Assembly (NCBI RefSeq): GCF_011634835.1
Contig: NZ_SIRP01000001.1
Location: 4,013,324-4,077,323, forward strand
Length of the DNA: 64,000 nt
Direction: 5' to 3'
Source of the DNA: Isoptericola sp. BMS4
GTDB taxonomy: Bacteria; Actinomycetota; Actinomycetes; Actinomycetales; Cellulomonadaceae
Shown here one piece after another: positions 50,787 through 59,751 of the stretch; within the stretch, counting starts at the first letter, position 1, and the number at the start of each line of letters is the position of its first letter. Under the pieces are notes generated by a model, which was not told where the DNA came from, ran no database searches, and was given only the letters and a program-made list of their open reading frames with translations. The position numbers and the translations under genes are program-made.

Positions 50787-51428
50787 ATGATCGGGGTCAT
50801 GGTCGTGAATGACGAACCCCACATCATCGATGAGCTCCTTGAGTGGCTAGTGCCGCCTGATCTTGAGTCGCGACCCAAAGCCGAGCAGCTTGCTCTGGGC
50901 ACCGCGCTGCTCCACCGTCTCGAGGAAGCTCTCGCCAACGATCCAGAGTCACTCACCCGTCAGATGTCCCGGCGGCAGGTTAGTCCTGAGCTCCCACACC
51001 TCATAGGTGAGGTTGTCATCGCGGCGGCCTGGGCCGAGGACGCCGGTGGCACCTTCCTACAAGCAACCTCGGGCGACTGGGACAAGCGAGCAACAGGCTA
51101 CGACGACACCAGTTCACGGCTCGTCAGGGCCCTCCGCAACACGGCACCGAAGGCGCTCGTCGACCGCTTGGAGGCAGCGCTTGAGCTCCGCCACTTCGTC
51201 GTTCATGGCGTGTGGGCCAGTGGCTCTTTCATCAAGCACCCGGACTCCGACGAGCCGTTCGACTTCGTCTCCATGAAGCGCAGATACCGGACAGAGGCCC
51301 CCGAGAGGGACACCAAGGCCTTCATGAAGTCGGCCCTGAAGTGGCTCGCCCGCGAATTTTGGGAGATCGAGGACGAACTCGAGCGACTCCACTCCGATGT
51401 GCTCTTCGGCAAGGGCAAGTCCGAGTAG
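50787..51428 (+). CDS. HEPN-like hypothetical protein (defence/toxin candidate)
   Basis: About 213 residues from ATG 50787 (ATG 50799 is an alternative). Helical throughout; residues near 135-142 read LRHFVVHG, an R-x4-H arrangement like the HEPN RNase motif. An acidic ...EIEDELERLHSDVLFGKGKSE tail follows. GC content is lower than the neighbours. It lies upstream of an HNH nuclease gene on the same strand, inside the ICE and outside the transfer operons. Function is inferred only. Confidence 0.5.
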   Translation: MIGVMVVNDEPHIIDELLEWLVPPDLESRPKAEQLALGTALLHRLEEALANDPESLTRQMSRRQVSPELPHLIGEVVIAAAWAEDAGGTFLQATSGDWDKRATGYDDTSSRLVRALRNTAPKALVDRLEAALELRHFVVHGVWASGSFIKHPDSDEPFDFVSMKRRYRTEAPERDTKAFMKSALKWLAREFWEIEDELERLHSDVLFGKGKSE

Positions 51429-51560
51429 GCGGGCCCCGGAGGACCGACGCCGGAAGCGGCTCATCCTGTTCAAGCCTGTGGACACCACAGTCTGTTGCGT
51501 CGAGCCGCTTACGGCTCCTCCTCGCGCCCCGATCCTCGACCCCTATGGCGTCGACCCTAG

Positions 51561-51573
51561 TAGCCTGCCCGGT
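51561..51573 (+). promoter_or_regulatory. Leaderless promoter of the HNH gene
   Basis: TAGCCT (51561-51566) is followed by 7 nt and GTG 51574. No ribosome-binding site, consistent with a leaderless start; this sets the start codon. Confidence 0.5.
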
Positions 51574-52161
51574 GTGGCGATAACACTGAGGCTCGTGGCG
51601 GACGCGGTCCGGCTAGCTGCGGACGACTCCCCTGCGGGGAAGGTGGGGCGGATGATCCTCACGACCCGGGATCCCGATATGCACTGGGATCTGACCGCTG
51701 CGGATTACGCGAGCTTGGACGACGCGACAACGGCGGGCATGCCGTGGAAGCTCGGCGCTCCGAGGCGAGCCTTGAGCAACCGGTCCCGCGCAGGGACGTA
51801 CTACTGGCTGGTGAACCTGGAGAAGGTGTACGCCGTCAACGACGCAGACCTGATACCGCAGGACGTGCTGGCACTGCTCAATGAGAAGGCAAACGGGCGG
51901 CGTCTGCAGTTGGAGAAGGCGCACGCTCTGCAGGCGATGGCCACCGAGTTGGACCGCAAGGCGCGTCGCGAGCCTATCCCACAGGACGTGAAGATCACCA
52001 TCTGGCAGCGCGACGGCGGCCGGTGCGTCGAGTGCTCCTCGAACCAGGACCTCGAGTTCGACCACATCATCCCGTTGGCGCTGGGAGGGTCGAACACAAT
52101 GCGGAACCTGCAGTTGCTATGCGCAGTGTGCAACGGCCGTAAGGGCGCCACTCTCGGTTAA
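51574..52161 (+). CDS. HNH endonuclease
   Basis: 195 residues. The C-terminal HNH domain (CVECSSNQDLEFDHIIPLAL, then GGSNTMRNLQLLCAVCNGRK) has the metal and active-site residues: CxxC, DH, N, CxxC. The N-terminal ~130 residues are helical and unassigned. It is probably a restriction-like or homing nuclease carried as cargo. Confidence 0.8.
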   Translation: MAITLRLVADAVRLAADDSPAGKVGRMILTTRDPDMHWDLTAADYASLDDATTAGMPWKLGAPRRALSNRSRAGTYYWLVNLEKVYAVNDADLIPQDVLALLNEKANGRRLQLEKAHALQAMATELDRKARREPIPQDVKITIWQRDGGRCVECSSNQDLEFDHIIPLALGGSNTMRNLQLLCAVCNGRKGATLG

Positions 52162-52211
52162 TTCACCAGCCATTCCCCCGCCGATGCCGCTGGCGATCTG
52201 CAGCGCACTTT

Positions 52212-52376
52212 CTACGCGGTCTCGTAGCGGTCACCGAAGTCTCGCTCGGCGAGCTCCTCGTCCACGTTCGCCGGGTCAGCTACAGAATCGAGCACCAAGC
52301 GAGCATCTTCGGTGTGACGATGCCGACGGTTGCCGGCAGCCGTCACCGCCCAGCTGGAGGCGTCAGCCGGGCTCAC
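52212..52376 (-). CDS. Possible small protein (54 aa) after virB4
   Basis: GTG 52376 with GGGAGG upstream opens VSPADASSWAVTAAGNRR... and ends ERDFGDRYETA at TAG 52212. It overlaps the VirB4-like gene by 14 bp. Charged and soluble, no known motif. Confidence 0.45.
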   Translation of the reverse strand: MSPADASSWAVTAAGNRRHRHTEDARLVLDSVADPANVDEELAERDFGDRYETA

Positions 52377-54045
52377 AGCCCTCCCGTCCAACACTGGTGT
52401 CGATGAGCGCGTAGGCGGTCGGTCCGGCGACTGGTGCGACGAGGACCGGGGTCGACTCCCCGATATGCCAGGCGCCAACTCCCTGCGGCAGGGACGTGAG
52501 CAGGTCAGCCTCGGCCTGGGTGGGACGCACGATCTCGTCGAGCAGCGCCATCGAGGCGGCGGACTGCTTGTAGAGGATCTTGATCGCCGACTTGGTGATG
52601 ATGCCCTTGATCTGGTTGCGGTGCGCTGACCCGGCCTCACCGAACTGGGTGATGTCAGCGAGCTCGTGGAAGATCAGCCAGTTGGAGCAGCGCCACTGGC
52701 TCGTCATGCGCAGCCGCTCGTCCATCGCTTGAGCCTGAGCGCGGTCCCGCAGTTCGTCCCAGCCTTCCTCGGACACCACGCATCGCCAGCGCCCGTCCCC
52801 CGAGCGCAGGGTCGCGTCGATCCACGCCGAGGTCGCTGCCTGGGCGATCGCGCGCAGTTCCGGCGCGGCACCAACGATGGCGGACGTGTCGATGACGGTG
52901 ATCGGTGCCGTCGGGTCGAGTTCCACGGTGGAGTCGCCGTCGAACATGCCGGCCAGCGGCCCGCGGACGAGACGGCCGAGCACCAGGCGGAGCGCCGTCG
53001 GCGCCTCGGCGCCGGCGTCGCCGAGTTCGTCACGCAGGGTCGACGGCGGTCGCTCGAGCCAGTCGACGACGGCCGTGACGGTCGCCGCCACAGCGCCGGA
53101 AGAGATGGCTTCGACGGCGCGGTCCAGGACGGTGCGTTCGAACTCGTCGAGCACCCGGCCTGGTCGCAGGGTCGTGCAGATCGACTCCAGGGCGAGCGAT
53201 CGCCTGGTGCCGACGAGCCCGCGCCAGGTGGCCGGGTCGACGTCGGGCGGGCGGGTGCCTTCGTCGAGCGGGTTGATGACGTTGCCGCTGCCCGGTCCGA
53301 CGGCGACGATCTGCCCGCCGAGCGCCCGAGCCAGCGGCACCCACTCGCCCTTGGGGTCGGAGGAGACGATGACCTGCCTGCCCCATCCGATCTCGCGCAG
53401 CATGGCGGTCTTGACGCAGAAGGACTTGCCGGTGCCCTGCAGCCCGAAGGCCACGACGCCCGGGGACGCCGCATGCTTGGTCTGCACCGCACCCCACGGG
53501 TCGAAGGTGAACGGCTGGCCGCTGGTCGCCTCGATCCCGATGACCGGCCCGGGGATCGACGTCGTCGCGGGTGCGACGAACGGGGTGAGCACGCCGATCC
53601 GTGCCGCAGACGTGACGTGCTTCGGCACCCCGACCCCGACCGGACCAAACATGCCTCCGCGGGCGAGGCGTCCCCACGCGCGGCGCCGGGACAGCCTCGG
53701 CAGAGCATCGGCGTTCGACGTCGGCAGCTCGGCGTGAGTGAGCTGCGTGCGAGCCTCCTTTGCCGCACGGCGAGCGGCTTTGCGGGTGGCGCGGTTGCCC
53801 GGGCCGGCGAAGGCCGTGACCTGGTAGGTCCGCTCGCCAGGTTCCGACGACATCCCACCCGGTCGCACGCGGGGGCGCGCCCTCTCGACCTCCGTGGCGT
53901 GTTCCTCCCTGCCCGACGCCGTAGCTGTCGCGCGCTTGCGGCCCCACCGCCCTCGGGAAGGCCGCGAACGCTGCGCGTCCGGCGCCGTCGTTCCGGGTTC
54001 AACAGCGGGTTCGGCGACCTGGCGGCGTTCCGCCGTCGTGGTCAT
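52363..54045 (-). CDS. VirB4/TraE-like conjugation ATPase
   Basis: 560 residues. A low-complexity basic N-terminus is followed by a HerA/VirB4 ATPase: GVVAFGLQGTGKSFCVKTAM (Walker A), IVSSDPKGEWVPLARALGG, Walker B-like CVVSEEGWDEL and the TSQWRCSNWLIFHELADI region. It energises assembly and substrate transfer of the conjugation channel. ATG 54045 overlaps the upstream stop (ATGA). Confidence 0.88.
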   Translation of the reverse strand: MTTTAERRQVAEPAVEPGTTAPDAQRSRPSRGRWGRKRATATASGREEHATEVERARPRVRPGGMSSEPGERTYQVTAFAGPGNRATRKAARRAAKEARTQLTHAELPTSNADALPRLSRRRAWGRLARGGMFGPVGVGVPKHVTSAARIGVLTPFVAPATTSIPGPVIGIEATSGQPFTFDPWGAVQTKHAASPGVVAFGLQGTGKSFCVKTAMLREIGWGRQVIVSSDPKGEWVPLARALGGQIVAVGPGSGNVINPLDEGTRPPDVDPATWRGLVGTRRSLALESICTTLRPGRVLDEFERTVLDRAVEAISSGAVAATVTAVVDWLERPPSTLRDELGDAGAEAPTALRLVLGRLVRGPLAGMFDGDSTVELDPTAPITVIDTSAIVGAAPELRAIAQAATSAWIDATLRSGDGRWRCVVSEEGWDELRDRAQAQAMDERLRMTSQWRCSNWLIFHELADITQFGEAGSAHRNQIKGIITKSAIKILYKQSAASMALLDEIVRPTQAEADLLTSLPQGVGAWHIGESTPVLVAPVAGPTAYALIDTSVGREGCEPG

Positions 54046-55535
54046 GCGCGTGCTCCGATCCCGAGCGGCAGGACGGCGGTGTTGAACGCGGCCCACTGGT
54101 CGCCGCGCAGGAGCTTGACCTTCATCCCGGGTGTCGAGCCGGCGACCCACAGGTCGGAGCGTTCCAGCTCGTCCAGCGACGGGGCGTGGACGGTGATCCA
54201 GGCGGAGTAGCGCACGTCGCCGTAGCCGAGCTCGAGCTCGGCGCGGCGCTTGGCGAGCTCCTTTCCCTCGGCGGTGTGCGCGGTCGTGGTGGGTCGGCCG
54301 AGGAACTCGTTGACCTGCTCGGCGGTCGCGCGCGAGGCCTCGGCGTTGTTGAGGCGCTTCTCGGCCCGGTGCACGTCCACGGCTTCCCACACCTGGGTGA
54401 CGGTGTGCGCGGTGCGTCCGCCGCTGATGAGCGGGGCGAGGAAACCGGCCCGGGCGGGCAGGGCCGGCATCCGCTCGACCCACCAGCACCGGTGTACGGC
54501 GGAGTCGGTGACCAGGTGGTCGAGGCGCTCGGTGACGACCTGGGCGAGCAACGCGTCGGGCGGGAGCTGCCAGTCCTGCTCGGCGAGCCACGGTGCGGCG
54601 TCGGGGTCGTAGGCGAGGCGGATGGCACCGCGCATCTGGGCCTCGTTCATCCAGGTCGCGTCCTCGACGCGCACGCCGCACGCGGGCAGCCCGGCGGCGA
54701 CCTGCTGGACCCGGTCGGCCAAGACGTGGGAGACGCCGGTGATCCCACCGCCTGCGGCGTCGATGTCCCGGGAGACGGCTCCTGCGGCGAGGGTGACGGT
54801 CACGACGACGTCGCTGTGCAGGATCTGCCCGACGGCGGGCGTGGCGAGGAGTTCGGCGTGCTCGTCGGCGAGCAGCGCTCCGGCCGCCGTGGAGGCGGGG
54901 ATGCGCGGGGCGGGAAGGCGGGTGGGCGCGCCCGGGTAGGAGCGGGCATGCACGGCGACGCGCTGCACGCCGTCGGCCGTGGTGAGCTTCTGACACAGGT
55001 CGCCGACGGCGGCCGCGCGGGCGGCCTTGACCTGGTCGTCGGCGAGGTCCCACGCGTCGGTGGTGAACCGCAGGGCTGCGGTCGCGGTCTGCGCGACGGC
55101 GTCCCACACGAACGCCGCTCCCTGGCCGTACTCGACACCGACCAGCGCGAACGAGTGCAGCCGCTCCCCCGCCGCGCCAGGGATCGCGATACGCCCCTCG
55201 ACGTGGGCGGCGTTGACCTTCACGACCGTCGAGGTCTGGCGGAACACCCTGCGCAGGGTGAACAGGCCCACGGTGGTGAGCCGCTCGAGGAACGATCGCC
55301 CACCCCAGGAGCCCACGGCGACAACCGCGATCGGCGTCGTCCACCACGCGAGCGACCACAGGGCACCGGGCAGATCCTTGCCGACGGTGAGCTGCCACAT
55401 CGGCCGGGCGATCGCGATCGCGACGAGTGCGAGCTGCGGGCCGGACAGCCCGAGCATCACGCCCGAGCGTGACAGCGGCGCGAACGACGCCGACGGCACG
55501 AGGTCCTCCGTAGTGCGATCGCTGGTCCGGGTCAT
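54042..55535 (-). CDS. SCO6880-family conjugation membrane protein
   Basis: 497 residues. Two N-terminal helices (GLSGPQLALVAIAIA, WSLAWWTTPIAVVAVGSWGG) and a large domain with YGQGAAFVWDAVAQTATAAL and VVTVTLAAGAVSRDIDAAGG typical of SCO6880 proteins encoded beside VirB4 in actinobacterial elements. Probable membrane scaffold of the channel. ATGA overlaps on both sides. Confidence 0.85.
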   Translation of the reverse strand: MTRTSDRTTEDLVPSASFAPLSRSGVMLGLSGPQLALVAIAIARPMWQLTVGKDLPGALWSLAWWTTPIAVVAVGSWGGRSFLERLTTVGLFTLRRVFRQTSTVVKVNAAHVEGRIAIPGAAGERLHSFALVGVEYGQGAAFVWDAVAQTATAALRFTTDAWDLADDQVKAARAAAVGDLCQKLTTADGVQRVAVHARSYPGAPTRLPAPRIPASTAAGALLADEHAELLATPAVGQILHSDVVVTVTLAAGAVSRDIDAAGGGITGVSHVLADRVQQVAAGLPACGVRVEDATWMNEAQMRGAIRLAYDPDAAPWLAEQDWQLPPDALLAQVVTERLDHLVTDSAVHRCWWVERMPALPARAGFLAPLISGGRTAHTVTQVWEAVDVHRAEKRLNNAEASRATAEQVNEFLGRPTTTAHTAEGKELAKRRAELELGYGDVRYSAWITVHAPSLDELERSDLWVAGSTPGMKVKLLRGDQWAAFNTAVLPLGIGARA

Positions 55536-57601
55536 CGGTCGCCTCCGAACGGGTTGGGCCCGGACTCGGTCTCCGGCTCAGCGGGCGGCGCGGGATCCGG
55601 CGTCTTGGGGGTGCCCGACGGCGGTCGGCCCGGGCGCTCGGGTTCGTCCGGCTGCTCGTAGGCAGGGGTTGGGGGTGTGGACGCTTGGCCGGACGGTGCT
55701 GATGGTCCAGCCGCGGACGGAGCCGGCTCGGCCCTGGTCTCCGAGGTGCCCGAGCGCGGGGCCGTCCCGTGCGAGGCCCCGGCGCCTCCTGCGCCCTGCC
55801 GACGAGGGGCCGTGCCACCAGCGGGACGGCTGGCACTGGACGTTGTGGCGTTGCGTCCGACTGACGCCGCAGTGCCAGACTCGCCGGACAGCGCCCGCGA
55901 ACTGCTGCCATCGGAAGAAGCGGCACCCCTCGCCCCGGACGTCGGTGCACCTGCCGCCCCGGCCGGGTCGACAGGTTGTCTGGTCGTCTCGCTGCCGCCG
56001 GCCTGCCCCGCAAGAGGCTGGGCAGAATCGCCGACAGGTCCCGCGAGGCGAGACGCAGCACCGCTCACCTGACCGTCATCGACCGGAGCCGCCGAAACGG
56101 TGTCGTCGGGCCAGCCGTCCTGAGCCGGGACGTCGGCAGGATCGAGCGCTGCCCCGTCGTAGCCGGTGTCGGCCACGCTCGGGCCAGCGGCGTCGTGAGT
56201 ACCTGTCGCTGCCGGGTCGGTGGTGCTTGCCCCACCGCCGGCCTGGTTGTCGTGTCCGCCCGCGGCGCTGCCGCCGTTGGCCGGATCCCTTGGTCCGCGA
56301 GCGGCGCCCCCGCCGGTCTCGGCCGAGCCCTTGCCCGAACCGGTTGCCTCACGCTGCCCAGCGCCGCGCCCCTCACCTTGGCCTTTGGCTGTGTTGGCCG
56401 TCTTCGAGTGAGGATCGCTCGCCGAGGGTCGAGGCGAACCCGCGCCGGGCGCCGCCGTCGGCCCGAAACCGTTGAAGCCCGCCTCGTTGTCGCCTGCTGC
56501 TCCGGCTCCTGCGGTCGCGGCGGCGGCCCTGGCCGAGCCTCCGAGTCGCTCGCGCAGCGCGGCCACTCCCTGGTTCGCGCCGGCATGCGTCATCGAGTTC
56601 GTCAGCCCTTTGAGCTTGTCCGCGTGCGCGGTCATCGCTCCGCCGAGCTGCGCTCCGGCGAACCCGACGAACGAGAACGCCAGAGCGGGCGATCCCACAG
56701 CCATGGTGATCGCGATGATCCCGAGGATGAGCCCGTCCGCTCCGCCCTCGGAGCCGAGTGCGCATCCGAGTGCGACGATGCCCGCCGCGATGGGTTTGGT
56801 GAGCAGCAGCGCGACGGCCATCTGCAGCCACTTGCTCGACATCGCACGCGTGCCGCGGAACCCGATGAGCATCAGCGCGACGGGTGCGAACGCGGCCAGG
56901 GCGATCTGCCCGAAGGTCACGATGCCGAGCACGATCACCAGGCCGATCACGGGCAGTAGCGCGAGTCCGACGAAGATGAGCGCGAGCCACCACGTCGACA
57001 GCGTCCCCACGCCGAGCAGCATCGACACCATCGCCGTCGTCGCGGCCGACGTCGCCCCCGTGACGGCAGCGGATCCGGCGACGACCTCGGGCGCGGTGAT
57101 CGAGTTGAGGATTCCGGTGGTCAGCCAGTCCGAGGCGTTCACCAGCCGGGAGTACACCAGGAGGCTCGCGGCCGTCAGGGGCCAGGCGAGGATCGCCCAC
57201 ACCCAGCCGCGCAGGATGCGGCCGTGGTCGGAGGAGATCATCCCCGCGATGATCTCCACCGCGCACATCGCCACGGCGACGACGGCGAATACCCCGCCCC
57301 ACTTGGCCGCCTGGCCGAACGCTGCCTGCCACTCCGAGGCCGAGATGACCGTGAGGGGGTTGTTGAACGCGAGGTTGAGCAGCCAGACGAGGGCATCGCC
57401 CATGCCCTCGATGATTCCGTCGACGAAGCCCTCCCAGTCCAGCGGGTTCCACCACGATCCGCTGGTCAGGGTGGCTATGGCGACGACGGCAGGGATCATC
57501 GCGAGCGGGTAGCGCCGTCGGGCTGGACGACGCAGGGGCCAGCGACGGCGGCGCGGCGGGCGCCGTCGGATCCTCTCCTTCTGGGACTCGCGCGTACGCA
57601 C
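55532..57601 (-). CDS. TrbL/VirB6-like channel protein
   Basis: 689 residues. A basic N-terminus, then about eight transmembrane helices (MIPAVVAIATLTSG, VWLLNLAFNNPLTV, GGVFAVVAVAMCAVEIIAGM, WWLALIFVGLALLPVIGLVI, KWLQMAVALLLTKPIAAGIV, etc.) and a long Ser/Gly/Ala/Pro-rich C-terminal tail (>250 residues), the VirB6/TrbL topology. Forms the inner-membrane conduit. GTG 57601 lies 2 nt after the upstream stop; the later MIPAVV is an alternative. Confidence 0.82.
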   Translation of the reverse strand: MRTRESQKERIRRRPPRRRRWPLRRPARRRYPLAMIPAVVAIATLTSGSWWNPLDWEGFVDGIIEGMGDALVWLLNLAFNNPLTVISASEWQAAFGQAAKWGGVFAVVAVAMCAVEIIAGMISSDHGRILRGWVWAILAWPLTAASLLVYSRLVNASDWLTTGILNSITAPEVVAGSAAVTGATSAATTAMVSMLLGVGTLSTWWLALIFVGLALLPVIGLVIVLGIVTFGQIALAAFAPVALMLIGFRGTRAMSSKWLQMAVALLLTKPIAAGIVALGCALGSEGGADGLILGIIAITMAVGSPALAFSFVGFAGAQLGGAMTAHADKLKGLTNSMTHAGANQGVAALRERLGGSARAAAATAGAGAAGDNEAGFNGFGPTAAPGAGSPRPSASDPHSKTANTAKGQGEGRGAGQREATGSGKGSAETGGGAARGPRDPANGGSAAGGHDNQAGGGASTTDPAATGTHDAAGPSVADTGYDGAALDPADVPAQDGWPDDTVSAAPVDDGQVSGAASRLAGPVGDSAQPLAGQAGGSETTRQPVDPAGAAGAPTSGARGAASSDGSSSRALSGESGTAASVGRNATTSSASRPAGGTAPRRQGAGGAGASHGTAPRSGTSETRAEPAPSAAGPSAPSGQASTPPTPAYEQPDEPERPGRPPSGTPKTPDPAPPAEPETESGPNPFGGDR

Positions 57602-57603
57602 GG

Positions 57604-57927
57604 TCAGAACCCGAGGTCGAAGCCCGCGAAGTACCCGGTGATCGCGAACGCGGCCCCGGTCAGGGCCGCGCCGATCGCGCACACGATGAGGGCACCGACC
57701 GAGACGCGCTGCACCTGCTGGCTGGCCGAGGCCTTGCCGGCGATCCACGCGACGATCGCGACGACGAACAGGATGCCCAGCACGATGAGGCAGACCGCCT
57801 GAATGCCGCCCGCCCACTCCTGGAGCTGGGCCATGAAGGGGAACGCGTCGAAATCGAGCTCGACGCCGAGGTCGACGTCGTCGCTATCGGCGGCTTCGAT
57901 GCCGGGGATGTGACTGGGAAGGACCAT
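57604..57927 (-). CDS. Small two-helix membrane protein, VirB2/TrbC-like candidate
   Basis: 107 residues. ATG 57927 (MVLPSHIPGIEA) has GGAG 8 nt upstream; the ATG at 57972 is too close to the promoter. Acidic N-terminal segment, then two transmembrane helices (AVCLIVLGILFVVAIVAWIA, GALIVCAIGAALTGAAFAIT). It begins the VirB4 operon. Could be the pilin-like channel subunit (inference). Confidence 0.7.
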   Translation of the reverse strand: MVLPSHIPGIEAADSDDVDLGVELDFDAFPFMAQLQEWAGGIQAVCLIVLGILFVVAIVAWIAGKASASQQVQRVSVGALIVCAIGAALTGAAFAITGYFAGFDLGF

Positions 57928-57976
57928 GAGGACGCTCCGGAGGATGGCCCGCACCCTTCGCGCAGGCTTCATCCCT

Positions 57977-58015
57977 CACATCGCGGCGTCTGCGACAACC
58001 GTCGGTCCGATATCG
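57977..58015 (-). promoter_or_regulatory. CGATATCG-type ICE promoter for the VirB4 operon (site d)
   Basis: CGATATCG (58008-58015), 25-nt spacer with TTG at positions 10-12 and terminal GC, then GATGTG (57982-57977). The chosen start ATG 57927 is ~50 bp downstream. Confidence 0.8.
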
Positions 58016-58030
58016 CCGCTTGTCTGGCCG

Positions 58031-58627
58031 CTACGGCGCCCAGGTCATCGCAACGGCCGCGCCCACGAGCATGAAGGGGCCGAACGGGAGCATCGATTGG
58101 CGGGTCGCTCGACGGGCGATCAGCAGGCCCGCGGCGACGACTCCGGCGAGGAGGAACGGCAACACCCCCGTCCAGAGGACGGCCTGCCAGCCCTGCCAGC
58201 CGGCGAGCATCCCCAGGAGCACGGCGAGCTTGACGTCCCCGAGGCCGAGTCCCCGTGGCCCGATGCGGCTCAGCACGAGGTACACGATGCCGAGCGCGGG
58301 GGCGCCCAGACCCGCTCGAGCAAGGTTCTCCCACGCGCCAGTCACCACGACGGCCGCCACCAGCAGTGCCGCGCATGCGCACATGGCCGGGTAGAGGATC
58401 ACGTCCGGGAGGCGCCGGTCTCGCACGTCGATCACACCCAGTGCCGCGCCCGCCAGCGCGGCGACGACGAACGCGGGAGTCGCCCAACCCGGTCCGGTCA
58501 GCCACACCGCCCAGACGACGGACACGACGGCGAGGGCCGTGATCAGCCGCCAGGAGGGGCGCACCTCGCTGCCGATCCTCTCGGCAAGCGCCGCTGCACG
58601 CCCGGCGTCGGTCACGGGCTCAACCAC
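58031..58627 (-). CDS. Prepilin peptidase (A24 family)
   Basis: 198 residues with six or seven helices. Catalytic Asp pair: ALGVIDVRDRRLPD and the GxGD motif in GLGLGDVKLA. It cleaves Flp and TadE-like leaders. It lies with the secretion genes, far from the Tad cluster whose products it would process. GTG 58627 overlaps the upstream gene by 8 bp. Confidence 0.88.
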   Translation of the reverse strand: MVEPVTDAGRAAALAERIGSEVRPSWRLITALAVVSVVWAVWLTGPGWATPAFVVAALAGAALGVIDVRDRRLPDVILYPAMCACAALLVAAVVVTGAWENLARAGLGAPALGIVYLVLSRIGPRGLGLGDVKLAVLLGMLAGWQGWQAVLWTGVLPFLLAGVVAAGLLIARRATRQSMLPFGPFMLVGAAVAMTWAP

Positions 58628-58991
58628 CGAAGTCGACCGGCAGGATCGTTGTCACCCAGTGGCCGACCGTATCCGCGCCCCACCCGGTCGCGCCCACCAA
58701 GGAGCCGAGCAGGACCATTCCCAGCAGCGCTGCCCCGGCGCCACCGGCGAAGAACGAGGAGTTCTTGCCGCCCACCGTTCCGCCCGTGGCCCGGGCGGCG
58801 ACCCAAAAGACGACGCCGGTGACGAACACGAGCGCACACAGGATCAGCCCGACGGCGAGCACGCCGCCCGCGATCTCACGCAGAGTCGTCCCAGCCGCGC
58901 CGGTGCCGGCACCGTCGAGCCAGCCGAAGTCGAGCGCCGGGATGCTCACCGTGCCGTCGCCGTCAGCCGTGCCGATCCATGTGAATGTCAT
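58620..58991 (-). CDS. Small ICE membrane protein (two or three helices)
   Basis: 123 residues: short N-terminal region (MTFTWIGTADGDGTVSIPAL), then hydrophobic helices (GGVLAVGLILCALVFVTGVV, AGAALLGMVLLGSLVGATGW). Possibly a VirB2- or VirB3-like subunit. ATGA overlap with the upstream gene. Confidence 0.65.
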   Translation of the reverse strand: MTFTWIGTADGDGTVSIPALDFGWLDGAGTGAAGTTLREIAGGVLAVGLILCALVFVTGVVFWVAARATGGTVGGKNSSFFAGGAGAALLGMVLLGSLVGATGWGADTVGHWVTTILPVDFGG

Positions 58992-59737
58992 GGCAGGAGC
59001 TCCGGATCGGAGACGACGTACCCGTCGTCGATGAACACGGCCATCACCTCGCTGTCGGTGACCTCGAGGCCGACGAGCAGCCGCAGTCCCGGCCGGGTCC
59101 AACCATCGCCGGTGCCGAATACGACGTCGGCTCGCAGTGTGACCTCGCCCGGTGCGGCCCACTCCGGGTCGGTCTCGTCGACAATCTCGACGACGTGAGG
59201 CAGCGCGCCGTGGACCGTCGCGTCCGACGCGATCGCCTCCAGCGCCGTCGACGGAACGACCGTCACCTGCACCTCGGAGTACGCCCACTCGGCGTTCGCC
59301 CGCTCGACCGCACGGCCCCACGGTCCGAGAGCGGCTTCGTCCTCACGCCAGGCCAGGGCGGTCGTGAGCCAGCCACGTGCGGCTGCGAGATCCGCGTCCG
59401 TGACCTTCTCGGCCGGGCCGACGGCGGGATCCGCGGCATCGTCGTCACCTACACGTCCGGCGTCACCTGCCTCGGCGGCCATCTCAGCGGCGTCCTCCTC
59501 GCGGTGCTCAGCCCGCTCGTGCAGCGTCGACGGCGACGGCGACGGCGCCGAGGTCGACTCAACTACCGGTGCCGATGCGCTCGGTACCGCTTCTGCGTGG
59601 CCGGGCGCACCGCCGTCGGGCACGCCCCGCAGCACGAACCACACCGCCGCGCCCACGACGAGCGCGACCGTGGCCAACGCCGCCAGGCCCGCGCCCCACG
59701 GCGGGACCCGCCGTCGTCGCCTCTGCTGCTGTTGCAT
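58988..59737 (-). CDS. Single-pass ICE membrane protein
   Basis: 249 residues. Basic start MQQQQRRRRRVPPWG, one transmembrane helix (~17-38), Ser/Pro/Glu linker, then an alpha/beta domain (AAARGWLTTALAWREDEAAL, ADVVFGTGDGWTRPGLRLLV) that could be VirB8/TcpC-like (NTF2 fold). ATG 59737 lies 14 nt after the wall-hydrolase stop. Confidence 0.65.
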   Translation of the reverse strand: MQQQQRRRRRVPPWGAGLAALATVALVVGAAVWFVLRGVPDGGAPGHAEAVPSASAPVVESTSAPSPSPSTLHERAEHREEDAAEMAAEAGDAGRVGDDDAADPAVGPAEKVTDADLAAARGWLTTALAWREDEAALGPWGRAVERANAEWAYSEVQVTVVPSTALEAIASDATVHGALPHVVEIVDETDPEWAAPGEVTLRADVVFGTGDGWTRPGLRLLVGLEVTDSEVMAVFIDDGYVVSDPELLP

Positions 59738-59751
59738 GGCGTCCTCCGAGG

